Below, piece after piece: positions 21,236 to 34,237 of a stretch of DNA of 64,000 bases. The first letter of the stretch is position 1. The number at the start of each line of letters is the position of its first letter. The position numbers and the translations under genes are program-made. Origin of the DNA: Cristatella mucedo (lineage: Eukaryota; Bryozoa; Phylactolaemata; Cristatellidae); NCBI GenBank assembly GCA_009760855.2, contig WPIO01000016.1, forward strand, positions 4,673,001-4,737,000, given 5' to 3'. The notes below the pieces were generated by a model, which searched no databases, had not been told where the DNA came from, and saw only the letters and a list, made by a program, of their open reading frames with translations.

Positions 21236-21914
21236 ACCTAATAGCGTGCCATGCCGCAATTCCTGCCTTACCTGACTCATCAATGGACATCCAAGCCGGT
21301 GCTACTGAGCTGCATTCTTTCCCGTAGTGCGACGCGCGTCCGGGCTGCGCCCCGGAAGTTCTACCGACCCATCCAATTAAAGTAATCCCTTTTGAAGACT
21401 GCCCCCCCCCGACCATCTCAATGCCAAGCATATTTCCAAAGCCTTCGTTAATGGTAGTCGCCTGTAGATCAAAGCCAGTACCCTCTCTTTGACGTTAAGG
21501 TCAATAATTAGATTGGTCCAACGAGTTTCAGATGTCGGAATAGATTATTGAATTGTCTCATTCGAGAAGGCTGGATAAGGAGCGATGGGCGCTTAGCAGT
21601 GAAACCTCGAGTCGTGAGCTGATTAGCGCAGGTTTGATAAGGTTTCTATTGTACACTCAGCTGCACATATGCTTAACTGTTAGGGCAGAGCCCATCAAAC
21701 AACACTAATCTAATTTATCCGAGTGGTCATAATGTCTACCATTGTAAGTTGGCCTTCTGACACTACCCTTCAATGCGCTGCTGACATCGCTGCTGAGATA
21801 GGAGCAAGGCCAAAGGCATACGATGAGCTTGGGCCTGCGCAGTGATGAGATTGAGGTGAGCGCATGCGCTAGAAAGAATGCATTTGAGGATGCGTGCACT
21901 TAATTCGTCTAACA

Positions 21915-22265
21915 GGTGCGAGGTCGCGCAGGCGCACGGTCGAGCAGGCGCGCGGTCACACACGCTCAATCGCTTAGGAGGACGGTCGCTGGGGTGAGCC
22001 CGTGAGAGGCGCGGCCGGTCGCGCCGGCGCCGGTAGCGCCGGCGCCGGTAGCACTGGCCAGCGGTCGCGCCATTCCACGGTCGCACACTCGCCCAGTACT
22101 GGACGCGCCAGGTCTCGCAAGCGCTGGTCGCTAATGCACCCACTCTCGAAGGCACACGGTCGCTGAGGCGCACAGTCGCTATGGTCGCCAGTCGCTCAGG
22201 CACCTAGTCGTGTAGGCGGGGTCGCGAGCGTGCCCGGTCGAGCACCTGCGCGTTCGCGTTGGAGC
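21915..22265. repeat. CpG-rich degenerate minisatellite in each unit (unit 1 copy)
   Basis: Built from loosely repeated 15-20 bp blocks around GGCGCACGGTCGC (e.g. GGCGCACGGTCGAGCAGG, GGCGCACAGTCGCTATGG, GGTCGCCAGTCGCTCAGG). CpG is very frequent, in contrast with the AT-rich remainder of the unit. Counterparts lie at about 27018-27358, 32061-32398, 37165-37500, 42262-42600, 47364-47700, 52468-52803 and 57569-57903. The Arg/Ala/Ser-rich minus-strand frames that cross it are a composition effect. Confidence 0.7.
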
Positions 22266-23058
22266 CTGGTGTCATAGAAGCGTACCTGCAGGTAGCGCAG
22301 CGCTCGATCTTGCCACCATTAGTTGGCAGAATTAAGTGGCTGAGCGCTGCTGCAAGCCACATTCAACATACCATTCAGTCCCGTCAAGGTTGATCCAGAA
22401 ACGTGGTGTTTTCACAGCGACCACGAGTGCTGCCACTGCTATGTGCACAGGTACTGACTGACCGCCCGATTGAGTTATTCGTTGTCGGTCATGCTTCCCC
22501 TGCCTGGCCAGACTTACGGTTCACGGCTGCAAGCACGGTGCCCTTGCTTAGCAAGCCCACAGGCCGCTTCACCACGCCCTCCGTAAGGGTGGCCGGGGCA
22601 TTTCCGACCGGAAAACCGAGTTCTAGATACCTCTGCAGACCGCGGCTTGCATAGCTTACAGACCAATGCTTGCCATTATAATTTTCTTACTGTAAATCGT
22701 ATGTAAAATGCCTAGAAATGGACAAGGTTACCCGAAAGAGCTTTCAGTCTCTCGTTACCTCGACTTGCGCCTGTGCTTTCCTTGAGAAAAGTAGGTACCG
22801 TGCCGCTTAGCCACTGGCAACGACATATACCTGTCAAGCTCTGCCTGTTCACAGAGCTCCATGTCGTAGTTCATCTAAATGCAGGCTCAGTCTGAACTAC
22901 TAGGTGCAAAGCACGAACCTGTGCTATCGTTTGACGTGGTGGTGTGTACAGTGCCACCTAAAAAACTTGGCATATTAAAGATTAGGCTTGAGAGCAGCGG
23001 TTGGCATGAAACGACATACAGTGCAATTGTGTCGTGACATCAGTGTCTTCTACTTAGT

Positions 23059-23365
23059 AGACCAAAGAGTACTTACACCTCCTCCATCAGCCTGCAGCAT
23101 GAGTAAATGTGTCAGCTATGTTGGATATGTGGGCAACTCACAGTCGCAAGTGATTTCTTTAAAAAGCCCATTCTTTACTTAGCGCATGAGGCCGCTTTAG
23201 CCATTATGCCAGAATTTTCAATGCATCGGCTCTCATAATCTGAGAAATACAGTTGCTTTACAGCGCTCGGCACTGCTTTTTCCAGATCTGTATATGACAG
23301 ACTCTGTGTCCAACTGTTTTGGTCCTCTGGTTTGTATGAATTGTATCCATTGGGCCACAGCCAAT
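23059..23365 (+). pseudogene. Coding-like relic in each unit (unit 1 copy)
   Basis: One frame runs about 101 codons with two internal stops: RPKSTYTSSISLQHE, stop, MCQLCWICGQLTVASDFFKK then PILYLAHEAALAIMPEFSMH, stop after RLS, SEKYSCFTALGTAFSRSVYD, RLCVQLFWSSGLYELYPLGH. It aligns almost without gaps to the open frame at 60967-61322, e.g. SLQHE/TLQHQ, KPILY/KPAPY, RLS-stop-SEKY/FLSQSEIY and VQLFWSSGL/VQNIFPFGL. The second stop differs from a Gln codon by one transition. Unit 2 has an extra 2-bp frameshift. Counterparts start at 28154, 33198, 38301, 43401, 48500, 53603 and 58703. Confidence 0.5.
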
Positions 23366-24096
23366 AAACCTGGTAATGTCACATTGGTCTAGCGTCGTAT
23401 TAGTGTTTGATAGAACGGTAAGAAGAGGCAGGGGAAGTTTACTGCAATGTGATTAGTGTGCAAAATCAAGCTCTGCATGCACACATGTGCTGAGGTCTGC
23501 TGCATAGTGATTGCAAATAAAAGCTCGACAAAAAAGAGAGGGTCATCAGAGTTCCATCGGGTAGGATGATTCAGCTAAAGCTTCAAGCCTTATGCTGATT
23601 TGTAAATATGTACACTGCCACGTAATAGGATCTATGATAGTCTGAGGTGAAAAATGTTTGTTGATCCCAATGTTAGGTTACAGAGCTTAACTCAATCTTG
23701 CCTCACCAATAGCTCCACAGAGTAGATTAGTATGTGCTCTGCAAGTTAGCTGCTTGATGCAATCAATGCACGACCATATGCTCTATGCATGCATGCTCAT
23801 TGCACTTCATAGCCTGAGCTGTAGTCGTAATTTGGTAAGCTCACAGTGTTTGCGCCTGAGCTCTACTCGCCCCCATAGATCAGTACTATCTAGTGCTCTG
23901 CGAGGGGCCAAATTCAACTGTTGGCCACCTCCATACTGTTTCAGTACCCGCAGTCTAGTTTCATTTGACTACTTGCTAAAAATACGCTCTCGCACTCTGT
24001 AGGAAAATAAGTAACTGGCTAGTGGGAATGCCTCTCATGCATACAGAGAAAGAAACGTACACGGCAACTACCATTGCTTGCTGCAGCAATAAAAAA

Positions 24097-24173
24097 CCGC
24101 ATCTGGATTCGAAACCGCGACGTCGGATTAACAGCCGTTAAAAGCAAACACTTTACACACTTCGCCACGGCCC
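24097..24173 (-). pseudogene. tRNA-Asn-like relic (unit 1)
   Basis: Minus strand: GGCCGTGGCGAAGTGTG (A-box-like), then CGGCTGTTAATCCG, which resembles the anticodon arm of tRNA-Asn (loop CTGTTAA, anticodon GTT) with one extra T, then GGTTTCGAATCC (B box with one extra T). The D-arm side is several bases too long and the two acceptor strands (GGCCGTGG and AGATGCGG) do not pair. It is therefore a tRNA pseudogene or a SINE head, not a working tRNA. Confidence 0.6.
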
Positions 24174-25437
24174 TCAGCGAACAGGACACACCTTACTGGA
24201 ACCTTTATGCCGTTTCGATCATCATTGGTTGGAGTAGCGCCACATCGGCTCACCATTGGCCACCTTTGTGCAAGAGCTTTGAGTTATGTAATCTCTCACT
24301 GACACTTTGCATTAGATGCTAACTAAGTATGGTTGTACGGTTAGCAGTACCACGCCCGATGTCAACAAGTACAACAGGGCTAGAGGTGACATTCAAAGGG
24401 TCAGCGAGCAAATGTGGTTAGTCGCAGCTTGCACCGTGTCAGCAGGCATGAGCACACAAAAGAGAATCACCTTTTTTCCGATGAAATATAATGACCATCT
24501 GAGGAGTGGCACAATTAATTTGGTCTGTCGGAAACCACTCCTGGAAACGGCAACCACAAAGGTACACACTCTATTCAGCCAGCTTAATAAAGAATAACAG
24601 GGTGTCTGTTTTGATACCAGGCTGGATAACATGCCGGGTTGACTTAGCGGAGATTGTTACTGGGGAAAAATGATTTAGGAATTCAAACTTTAATATGCAC
24701 TTGTCTAGGCCTAAATATCACTATGGAAAGCCAAACTTAGGCAAGGAGGGATGGAGCTAACAAAAACAGCTGTGTACCCTTATCAATATCTTATCTACAA
24801 CCTTAAAGCTAATGAAACACAGATGAAAACTCATGCACATAAACAATGGTTTTTTTGCTAATTATCCCACGTTAGCATACCTAATCCTTCAAAGTTCTCC
24901 TTGGCCTGCCTATCCGAAACCCCACAGCTGAGCTGTACTCGCAGATATGCTCGACTCCTATGAATCACAGTACTGGTAGGCTAATCCAAGATGTGAAACT
25001 GCTATGCTAGCTCGTGTTGGCGCCGCTTGAAGCTTCTAATATAAAGCGTGAAATCTCTGTTGCGAAAAATACGATGGCTATAATTTTGGCTGCTAGCTAC
25101 CTCACTTTTGTTCCAACTTGGCTGCTCCCACTGCACTTCCTTCAGCACCTATGGTAACGTTTCCCCCTACATCAATGCATCAGTTCACTCTAGAGGGTGC
25201 CTCCCTAACGTCTTACCTAGATTTTGCCTTTCCACGACCCCAGCGTTAGCTATTAGGCAATGAAGTCGTCTAGATCGAGAACACCCTTACAATGTGACCC
25301 TATGTACCTCCTGGCCCTGACACGAGTGGCAGCTCCACCTTTGTGCTGCCTTCTAGATTAAAGTTGCATGGACATCAGTGCTAGCACAACCTGGAATCAA
25401 AATCTATTTGACAGTCTGAGCACCAAAGAAAATTCAA

Positions 25438-25596
25438 GCTGATTAAGCAGCCCCTAATTGAATGGCGACAGAAGAGCGCTTACAGCTATCACCACCGCTT
25501 GCAGTGGCGATACAGAATCACCCACCACCGGAATCGAACACACGACCTCGGGAACGAGTTCGTGAAAGACCTTACCTAGTGTGCCATCACGGCTCA
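25438..25596 (-). mobile_element. Junction SINE (family A), units 1/2
   Basis: Minus-strand head GTGAGCCGTGATGGCACAC, B box GTTCGATTCC, hairpin GCCACTGCAAGCGGTGG, end GCTTAATCAGC. Flanks CACCAAAG (left) and CACCACAAG (right) could be a decayed target-site duplication. Confidence 0.85.
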
Positions 25597-25883
25597 CCAC
25601 AAGTGATCTAACTCTATGACAAAGTGGTACTATTGTCCACCTAACATATAAAAAGTGAAATTTTCTACTACGAAGATCATGTTGGAATATTAGTCTATCA
25701 ACAAAGCAATAGGGCTACAGCCAAATTGTCCTTGGAATAGTCTCAAGTGGTATAAATCTGTCAAAGTACTACCTGCGACTGATCTTACGATATAGAAACG
25801 ATGCAGCGACTTTCAGAGCTGGCATGTGGCACAGCCAAAAAATATCATACATGGCAGATTTTTTTAATGAATTTCGTAAGGTA

Positions 25884-25932
25884 TTAACAATATTAATAAT
25901 AATAATAATAATAATATTAATAATAATAATAA
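25884..25932. repeat. Variable (TAA)n tract in each unit (unit 2 copy)
   Basis: AATATTAATAATAATAAT-type repeats whose length and interruptions differ between units. Counterparts lie at 30922-30969, 36030-36076, 41135-41174, 46236-46280, 51341-51383 and 56440-56482. Units 6-8 share an interrupted version (AATACTATTAATAATTTT). Confidence 0.85.
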
Positions 25933-28900
25933 AGTTAAGTTTGTACAGTACCCTTAAAGAAAAATGTTTTTCTAGGCAATTTAACATGCTTTAAAGTAAG
26001 CGTGATAAAAGAAATAGCAGTAACCTGATAAATGTTAAGCAGCTTAGCAAACTTAGAGCTGACACGCACCATTTCAACATGAGTGACATAGTTAGTGGTG
26101 GCATGCTCAATATCGGCACCAATTGTGCAGTGCATGTGACATATTGTAGCTACCTAAAAGGTGACTACAAAAGTATGCGTACATGCTCAGTCAACGACAG
26201 GTATCCTACTTTCAGACGATGAGCTGCATATAACGGTTAACTGTAGGCAGTTTGAGCCTTCGACGGCTGCACCACTTCATTGGTACTTGTTCTCAGCAGC
26301 TATCCTAGCTGGCTTCATCTCTGAGTCTTCAGGTCGAACCTAAACCTAATAGCGTGCCATGCCGCAATTCCTGCCTTACCTGACTCATCAATGGACATCA
26401 AAGCCGGTGCTAGTGAGCTGCATTCTTTCCCGTAGTGCGACGCGCGTCCGGGCTGCGCCCCGGAAGTTGTACCGACCCATCCAATTAAAGTAATCCCTTT
26501 TGAAGACTGCCCCACCCCCCGACCATCTCAATGCCAAGCATATTTCCAAAGCCTTCGTTAATGGTAGTTGCCTGTAGATCAAAGCCAGTACCCTCTCTTT
26601 GACGTTAAGGTCAATAATTAGATTGGTCCAACGAGTTTCAGATGTCGGAATAGATTATTGTATTGTCTCATTCGAGCAGGCTGGATAAGGAGCGATGGGC
26701 GCTTAGCAGTGAAACCTCGAGTCGTGCACTGATTAGCGCAGGTTTGATAAGGTTTCTATTGTACACTCAGCTGCACATATGCTTAACTGTTAGGGCAGAG
26801 CCCATCAAACAACACTAATCTAATTTATCCGAGTGGTCATAATGTCTACCATTGTAAGTTGGCCTTCTGACATTACCCATCAATGCGCTGCTGACATCGC
26901 TGCTGAGATAGGAGCAAGGCCTAAGGCATACGATGAGCTTGCGCCTGCGCAGTGATGAGATTGAGGTGAGCGCATGCGCTAGAAAGAGTGCATTTGAGGA
27001 TGCGTGCACTTGATTGGTCGAACAGGTGCGAGGTCGCGCAGGCGCACGGTCGAGCAGGCGCGCGGTCACACACGCTCAATCGCTTAGGAGGACGGTCGCT
27101 GGGGTGAGCCCTTGAGAGGCGCGGCCGGTCGCGCCGGCGCCGGTAGCACTGGCCAGCGGTCGCGCCATTCCGCGGTCGCACACTCGCCCAGTACTGGACG
27201 CGCCAGGTCTCGCAAGCGCTGGTCGCTAATGCACCCACTCTCGAAGGCACACGGTCGCTAAGGCGCACAGTCGCTATGGTCGCCAGTCGCTCAGGCACCT
27301 AGTCGTGTAGGCGGGGTCGCGAGCGTGCCCGGTCGAGCACCTGCGCGTTCGCGTTGGAGCCTGGTGTCATAGGGGCGTACCTGCAGGTAGCGCAGCGCTC
27401 GATCTTGCCACCATTAGTTGGCAGAATTAAGTGGCTGAGCGCTGCTGCAAGCCACATTCAACATACCATTCAGTCCCGTCAACGTTGATCCAGGAACGTG
27501 GTGTTTTCACAGCGACCACGAGTGCTGCCACTGCTATGTGCACAGGTACTGACTGACCGCCCGATTGAGTTATTCGTTGTCGGTCATGCTTCCCCTGCCT
27601 GGCCAGACTTACGGTTCACGGCTGCAAGCACGGTGCCCTTGCTTAGCAAGCCCACAGGCCGCTTCACCACGCCCTCCGTAAGGGTGGCCGGGGCATTTCC
27701 GACCGGAAAACCGAGTTCTAGATACCTCTGCAGACCGCGGCTTGCATAGCTTACAGACCAATGCTTACCATTATAATTTTCTTACTGTAAATCGTATGTA
27801 AAATGCCTAGAAATAGACAAGGTTACCCGAAAGAGCTTTCAGTCTCTCGTTACCTCGACTTGCGCCTGTGCTTTCCTTGAGAAAAGTAGGTACCGTGCCG
27901 CTTAGCCACTGGCAACGACATATACCTGTCAAGCTCTGCCTGTTCACAGAGCTCCATGTCGTAGTTCATCTAAATGCAGGCTCAGTCTGAACTACTAGGT
28001 GCAAAGCACGAACCTGTGCTATCGTTTGACGTGGTGGTGTGTACAGTGCCACCTAAAAAACTTGGCATATTAAAGATTAGGCTTGAGAGCAGCGGTTGGC
28101 ATGAAACGACATACAGTGCAATTGTGTCGTGACATCAGTGTCTTCTACTTAGTAGACCAAAGAGTACTTACACCTCCTCCATCAGCCTGCAGCATGAGTA
28201 AATGTGTCAGCTATGTTGGATATGTGGGCAACTCACAGTCGCAAGTGATTTCTTTAAAAAGCCCATTCTTTACTTAGCGCATGAGGCCGCTTTAGCCATT
28301 ATGCCAGAATTTTCAATGCATCGGCTCTCATAATCTGAGAAATACAGTTGCTTTACAGCGCTCGGCACTGCTTTTTTTCCAGATCTGTATATGACAGACT
28401 CTGTGTCCAACTGTTTTGGTCCTCTGGTTTGTATGAATTGTATCCATTGGGCCACAGCCAATAAACCTGGTAATGTCACATTGGTCTAGCGTCGTATTAG
28501 TGTTTGATAGAACGGTAAGAAGAGGCAGGGGAAGTTTACTGCAATGTGATTAGTGTGCAAAATCAAGCTCTGCATGCACACATGTGCTGAGGTCTGCTGC
28601 ATAGTGATTGCAAATAAAAGCTCGACAAAAAAGAGAGGGTCATCAGAGTTCCATCGGGTAGGATGATTCAGCTAAAGCTTCAAGCCTTATGCTGATTTGT
28701 AAATATGTACACTGCCACGTAATAGGATCTATGATAGTCTGAGGTGAAAAATGTTTGTTGATCCCAATGTTAGGTTACAGAGCTTAACTCAATCTTGCCT
28801 CACCAATAGCTCCACAGAGTAGATTAGTATGTGCTCTGCAAGTTAGCTGCTTGATGCAATCAATGCACGACCATATGCTCTATGCATGCATGCTCATTGC

Positions 28901-29193
28901 ACTTCATAGCCTGAGCTGTAGTCGTAATTTGGTAAGCTCACAGTGTTTGCGCCTGAGCTCTACTCGCCCCCATAGATCACTACTATCTAGTGCTCTGCGA
29001 GGGGCCAAATTCAACTGTTGGCCACCTCCATACTGTTTCAGTACCCGCAGTCTAGTTTCATTTGACTACTTGCTAAAAATACGCTCTCGCACTCTGTAGG
29101 AAAATAAGTAACTGGCTAGTGGGAATGCCTCTCATGCATACAGAGAAAGAAACGTACACGGCAACTACCATTGCTTGCTGCAGCAATAAAAAA

Positions 29194-29270
29194 CCGCATC
29201 TGGATTCGAAACCGCGACGTCGGATTAACAGCCGTTAAAAGCAAACACTTTACACACTTCGCCACGGCCC
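29194..29270 (-). pseudogene. tRNA-Asn-like relic (unit 2)
   Basis: No difference from the unit 1 copy noticed. Confidence 0.6.
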
Positions 29271-30470
29271 TCAGCGAACAGGACACACCTTACTGGAACC
29301 TTTATGCCGTTTCGATCATCATTGGTTGGAGTAGCGCCACATCGGCTCACCATTGGCCACCTTTGTGCAAGAGCTTTGAGTTATGTAATCTCTCACTGAC
29401 ACTTTGCATTAGATGCTAACTAAGTATGGTTGTACGGTTAGCAGTACCACGCCCGATGTCAACAAGTACAACAGGGCTAGAGGTGACATTCAAAGGGTCA
29501 GCGAGCAAATGTGGTTAGTCGCAGCTTGCACCGTGTCAGCAGGCATGAGCACACAAAAGAGAATCACCTTTTTTTCCGATGAAATATAATGACCATCTGA
29601 GGAGTGGCACAATTAATTTGGTCTGTCGGAAACCACTCCTGGAAACGGCAACCACAAAGGTACACACTCTATTCAGCCAGCTTAATAAAGAATAACAGGG
29701 TGTCTGTTTTGATACCAGGCTGGATAACATGCCGGGTTGACTTAGCGGAGATTGTTACTGGGGAAAAATGATTTAGGAATTCAAACTTTAATATGCACTT
29801 GTCTAGGCCTAAATATCACTATGGAAAGCCAAACTTAGGCAAGGAGGGATGGAGCTAACAAAAACAGCTGTGTACCCTTATCAATATCTTATCTACAACC
29901 TTAAAGCTAATGAAACACAGATGAAACTCAATGCACATAAACAATGGTTTTTTTTTTAATTATCCCACGTTAGCATACCTAATCCTTCAAAGTTCTCCTT
30001 GGCCTGCCTATCCGAAACCCCACAGCTGAGCTGTACTCGCAGATATGCTCGACTCCTATGAATCACAGTACTGGTAGGCTAATCCAAGATGTGAAACTGC
30101 TATGCTAGCTCGTGTTGGCGCCGCTTGAAGCTTCTAATATAAAGCGTGAAATCTCTGTTGCGAAAAATACGATGGCTATAATTTTGGTAACGTTTTCCCC
30201 TACATCAATGCATCAGTTCACTCTAGAGGGTGCCTCCCTAACGTCTTACCTAGATTTTGCCTTTCCACGACCCCAGCGTTAGCTATTAGGCAATGAAGTC
30301 GTCTAGATCGAGAACACCCTTACAATGTGACCCTATGTACCTCCTGGCCCTGACACGAGTGGCAGCTCCACCTTTGTGCTGCCTTCTAGATTAAAGTTGC
30401 ATGGACATCAGTGCTAGCACAACCTGGAATCAAAATCTATTTGACAGTCTGAGCACCAAAGAAAATTCAA

Positions 30471-30629
30471 GCTGATTAAGCAGCCCCTAATTGAATGGCG
30501 ACAGAAGAGCGCTTACAGCTATCACCACCGCTTGCAGTGGCGATACAGAATCACCCACCACCGGAATCGAACACACGACCTCGGGAACGAGTTCGTGAAA
30601 GACCTTACCTAGTGTGCCATCACGGCTCA
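30471..30629 (-). mobile_element. Junction SINE, units 2/3
   Basis: No difference from the 1/2 copy noticed by eye; same insertion point in the unit. Confidence 0.85.
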
Positions 30630-30922
30630 CCACAAGTGATCTAACTCTATGACAAAGTGGTACTATTGTCCACCTAACATATAAAAAGTGAAATTTTCTA
30701 CTACGAAGATCATGTTGGAATATTAGTCTATCAACAAAGCAATAGGGCTACAGCCAAATTGTCCTTGGAATAGTCTCAAGTGGTATAAATCTGTCAAAGT
30801 ACTACCTGCGACTGATCTTACGATATAGAAACGATGCAGCGACTTTCAGAGCTGGCATGTGGCACAGCCAAAAAATATCATACATGGCAGATTTTTTTAA
30901 TGAATTTCGTAAGGTATTAACA

Positions 30923-30953
<31 letters not shown>

Positions 30954-33900
30954 TTAATAATAATAATAAAGTTAAGTTTGTACAGTACCCTTAAAGAAAA
31001 ATGTTTTTCTAGGCAATTTAACATGCTTTAAAGTAAGCGTGATAAAAGAAATAGCAGTAACCTGATAAATGTTAAGCAGCTTAGCAAACTTAGAGCTGAC
31101 ACGCACCATTTCAACATGAGTGACATAGTTAGTGGTGGCATGCTCAATATCGGCACCAATTGTGCAGTGCATGTGACATATTGTAGCTACCTAAAAGGTG
31201 ACTACAAAAGTATGCGTACATGCTCAGTCAACGACAGGTATCCTACTTTCAGACGATGAGCTGCATATAACGGTTAACTGTAGGCAGTTTGAGCCTTCGA
31301 CGGCTGCACCACTTCATTGGTACTTGTTCTCAGCAGCTATCCTAGCTGGCTTCATCTCTGAGTCTTCAGGTCGAACCTAAACCTAATAGCGTGCCATGCC
31401 GCAATTCCTGCCTTACCTGACTCATCAATGGACATCAAAGCCGGTGCTAGTGAGCTGCATTCTTTCCCGTAGTGCGACGCGCGTCCGGGCTGCGCCCCGG
31501 AAGTTGTACCGACCCATCCAATTAAAGTAATCCCTTTTGAAGACTGCCCCACCCCCCGACCATCTCAATGCCAAGCATATTTCCAAAGCCTTCGTTAATG
31601 GTAGTTGCCTGTAGATCAAAGCCAGTACCCTCTCTTTGACGTTAAGGTCAATAATTAGATTGGTCCAACGAGTTTCAGATGTCGGAATAGATTATTGTAT
31701 TGTCTCATTCGAGCAGGCTGGATAAGGAGCGATGGGCGCTTAGCAGTGAAACCTCGAGTCGTGCACTGATTAGCGCAGGTTTGATAAGGTTTCTATTGTA
31801 CACTCAGCTGCACATATGCTTAACTGTTAGGGCAGAGCCCATCAAACAACACTAATCTAATTTATCCGAGTGGTCATAATGTCTACCATTGTAAGTTGGC
31901 CTTTCTGACATTACCCATCAATGCGCTGCTGACATCGCTGCTGAGATAGGAGCAAGGCCTAAGGCATACGATGAGCTTGCGCCTGCGCAGTGATGAGATT
32001 GAGGTGAGCGCATGCGCTAGAAAGAGTGCATTTGAGGATGCGTGCACTTGATTGGTCGAACAGGTGCGAGGTCGCGCAGGCGCACGGTCGAGCAGGCGCG
32101 CGGTCACACACGCTCAATCGCTTAGGAGGACGGTCGCTGGGGTGAGCCCTTGAGAGGCGCGGCCGGTCGCGCCGGCGCGCCGGTAGCACTGGCCAGCGGT
32201 CGCGCCATTCCGCGGTCGCACACTCGCCCAGTACTGGACGCGCCAGGTCTCGCAAGCGCTGGTCGCTAATGCACCCACTCTCGAAGGCACACGGTCGCTA
32301 AGGCGCACAGTCGCTATGGTCGCCAGTCGCTCAGGCACCTAGTCGTGTAGGCGGGGTCGCGAGCGTGCCCGGTCGAGCACCTGCGCGTTCGCGTTGGAGC
32401 CTGGTGTCATAGGGGCGTACCTGCAGGTAGCGCAGCGCTCGATCTTGCCACCATTAGTTGGCAGAATTAAGTGGCTGAGCGCTGCTGCAAGCCACATTCA
32501 ACATACCATTCAGTCCCGTCAACGTTGATCCAGGAACGTGGTGTTTTCACAGCGACCACGAGTGCTGCCACTGCTATGTGCACAGGTACTGACTGACCGC
32601 CCGATTGAGTTATTCGTTGTCGGTCATGCTTCCCCTGCCTGGCCAGACTTACGGTTCACGGCTGCAAGCACGGTGCCCTTGCTTAGCAAGCCCACAGGCC
32701 GCTTCACCACGCCCTCCGTAAGGGTGGCCGGGGCATTTCCGACCGGAAAACCGAGTTCTAGATACCTCTGCAGACCGCGGCTTGCATAGCTTACAGACCA
32801 ATGCTTACCATTATAATTTTCTTACTGTAAATCGTATGTAAAATGCCTAGAAATAGACAAGGTTACCCCCGAAAGAGCTTTCAGTCTCTCGTTACCTCGA
32901 CTTGCGCGCTGTGCTTTCCTTGAGAAAAGTAGGTACCGTGCCGCTTAGCCACTGGCAACGACATATGCCTGTCAAGCTCTGCCTGTTCACAGAGCTCCAT
33001 GTCGTAGTTTCATCTAAATGCAGGCTCAGTCTGAACTACTAGGTGCAAAGCACGAACCTGTGCTATCGTTTGACGTGGTGGTGTGTACAGTGCCACCTAA
33101 AAAACTTGGCATATTAAAGATTAGGCTTGAGAGCAGCGGTTGGCATGAAACGACATACAGTGCAATTGTGTCGTGACATCAGTGTCTTCTACTTAGTAGA
33201 CCAAAGAGTACTTACACCTCCTCCATCAGCCTGCAGCATGAGTAAATGTGTCAGCTATGTTGGATATGTGGGCAACTCACAGTCGCAAGTGATTTCTTTA
33301 AAAAGCCCATTCTTTACTTAGCGCATGAGGCCGCTTTAGCCATTATGCCAGAATTTTCAATGCATCGGCTCTCATAATCTGAGAAATACAGTTGCTTTAC
33401 AGCGCTCGGCACTGCTTTTTCCAGATCTGTATATGACAGACTCTGTGTCCAACTGTTTTGGTCCTCTGGTTTGTATGAATTGTATCCATTGGGCCACAGC
33501 CAATAAACCTGGTAATGTCACATTGGTCTAGCGTCGTATTAGTGTTTGATAGAACGGTAAGAAGAGGCAGGGGAAGTTTACTGCAATGTGATTAGTGTGC
33601 AAAATCAAGCTCTGCATGCACACATGTGCTGAGGTCTGCTGCATAGTGATTGCAAATAAAAGCTCGACAAAAAAGAGAGGGTCATCAGAGTTCCATCGGG
33701 TAGGATGATTCAGCTAAAGCTTCAAGCCTTATGCTGATTTGTAAATATGTACACTGCCACGTAATAGGATCTATGATAGTCTGAGGTGAAAAATGTTTGT
33801 TGATCCCAATGTTAGGTTACAGAGCTTAACTCAATCTTGCCTCACCAATAGCTCCACAGAGTAGATTAGTATGTGCTCTGCAAGTTAGCTGCTTGATGCA

Positions 33901-34237
33901 ATCAATGCACGACCATATGCTCTATGCATGCATGCTCATTGCACTTCATAGCCTGAGCTGTAGTCGTAATTTGGTAAGCTCACAGTGTTTGCGCCTGAGC
34001 TCTACTCGCCCCCATAGATCACTACTATCTAGTGCTCTGCGAGGGGCCAAATTCAACTGTTGGCCACCTCCATACTGTTTCAGTACCCGCAGTCTAGTTT
34101 CATTTGACTACTTGCTAAAAATACGCTCTCGCACTCTGTAGGAAAAAATAAGTAACTGGCTAGTGGGAATGCCTCTCATGCATACAGAGAAAGAAACGTA
34201 CACGGCAACTACCATTGCTTGAAAAAAAAAAAAAAAA

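Larger units (their letters stand above)
20560..25600 (+). repeat. Array unit 1 (left edge, partly diverged)
   Basis: The first ~350 bp (to about 20900) are clearly related to the other units but strongly diverged, e.g. GGCATGTAGCACACC against GGCATGTGGCACAGC. Similarity rises through 20900-21100 and then stays very high. It carries a private 15-bp duplication GCGCCGGCGCCGGTA near 22022-22050. At 21091 it reads CAGTCACGACTGG where units 2-8 read CAGTCAACGACAGG, which makes an 87-codon frame open here only. Confidence 0.9.
25601..30633 (+). repeat. Array unit 2
   Basis: The shortest complete unit. About 65 bp are missing at 30187/30188, between ATTTTGG and TAACG, relative to 25088-25152. Near 29949 a T-run replaces TTTTTTTGCTAATTA. 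It has two extra T in the run near 28372. Confidence 0.95.

Noticed and set aside
21763-22203. Arg/Ala-rich minus-strand frame across the CpG-rich block
   Set aside because: Composition artefact. Its length changes between units through indels that are not multiples of three.
22403-22654. 83-codon frame (begins MVFSQRPRVLPLLCAQVL) conserved in all eight units
   Set aside because: Conservation only reflects near-identity of the units. There is no start context, splice site or family match, and neighbouring frames are equally conserved.
24097-24173. Functional tRNA gene
   Set aside because: The acceptor stem does not pair, the D-arm region is too long and the T arm has an extra base.
23754-24322. 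Two 82-codon + strand frames repeated in the units
   Set aside because: Unit indels break or extend them at will (e.g. units 3, 5 and 8), and the second overlaps the tRNA-like relic.
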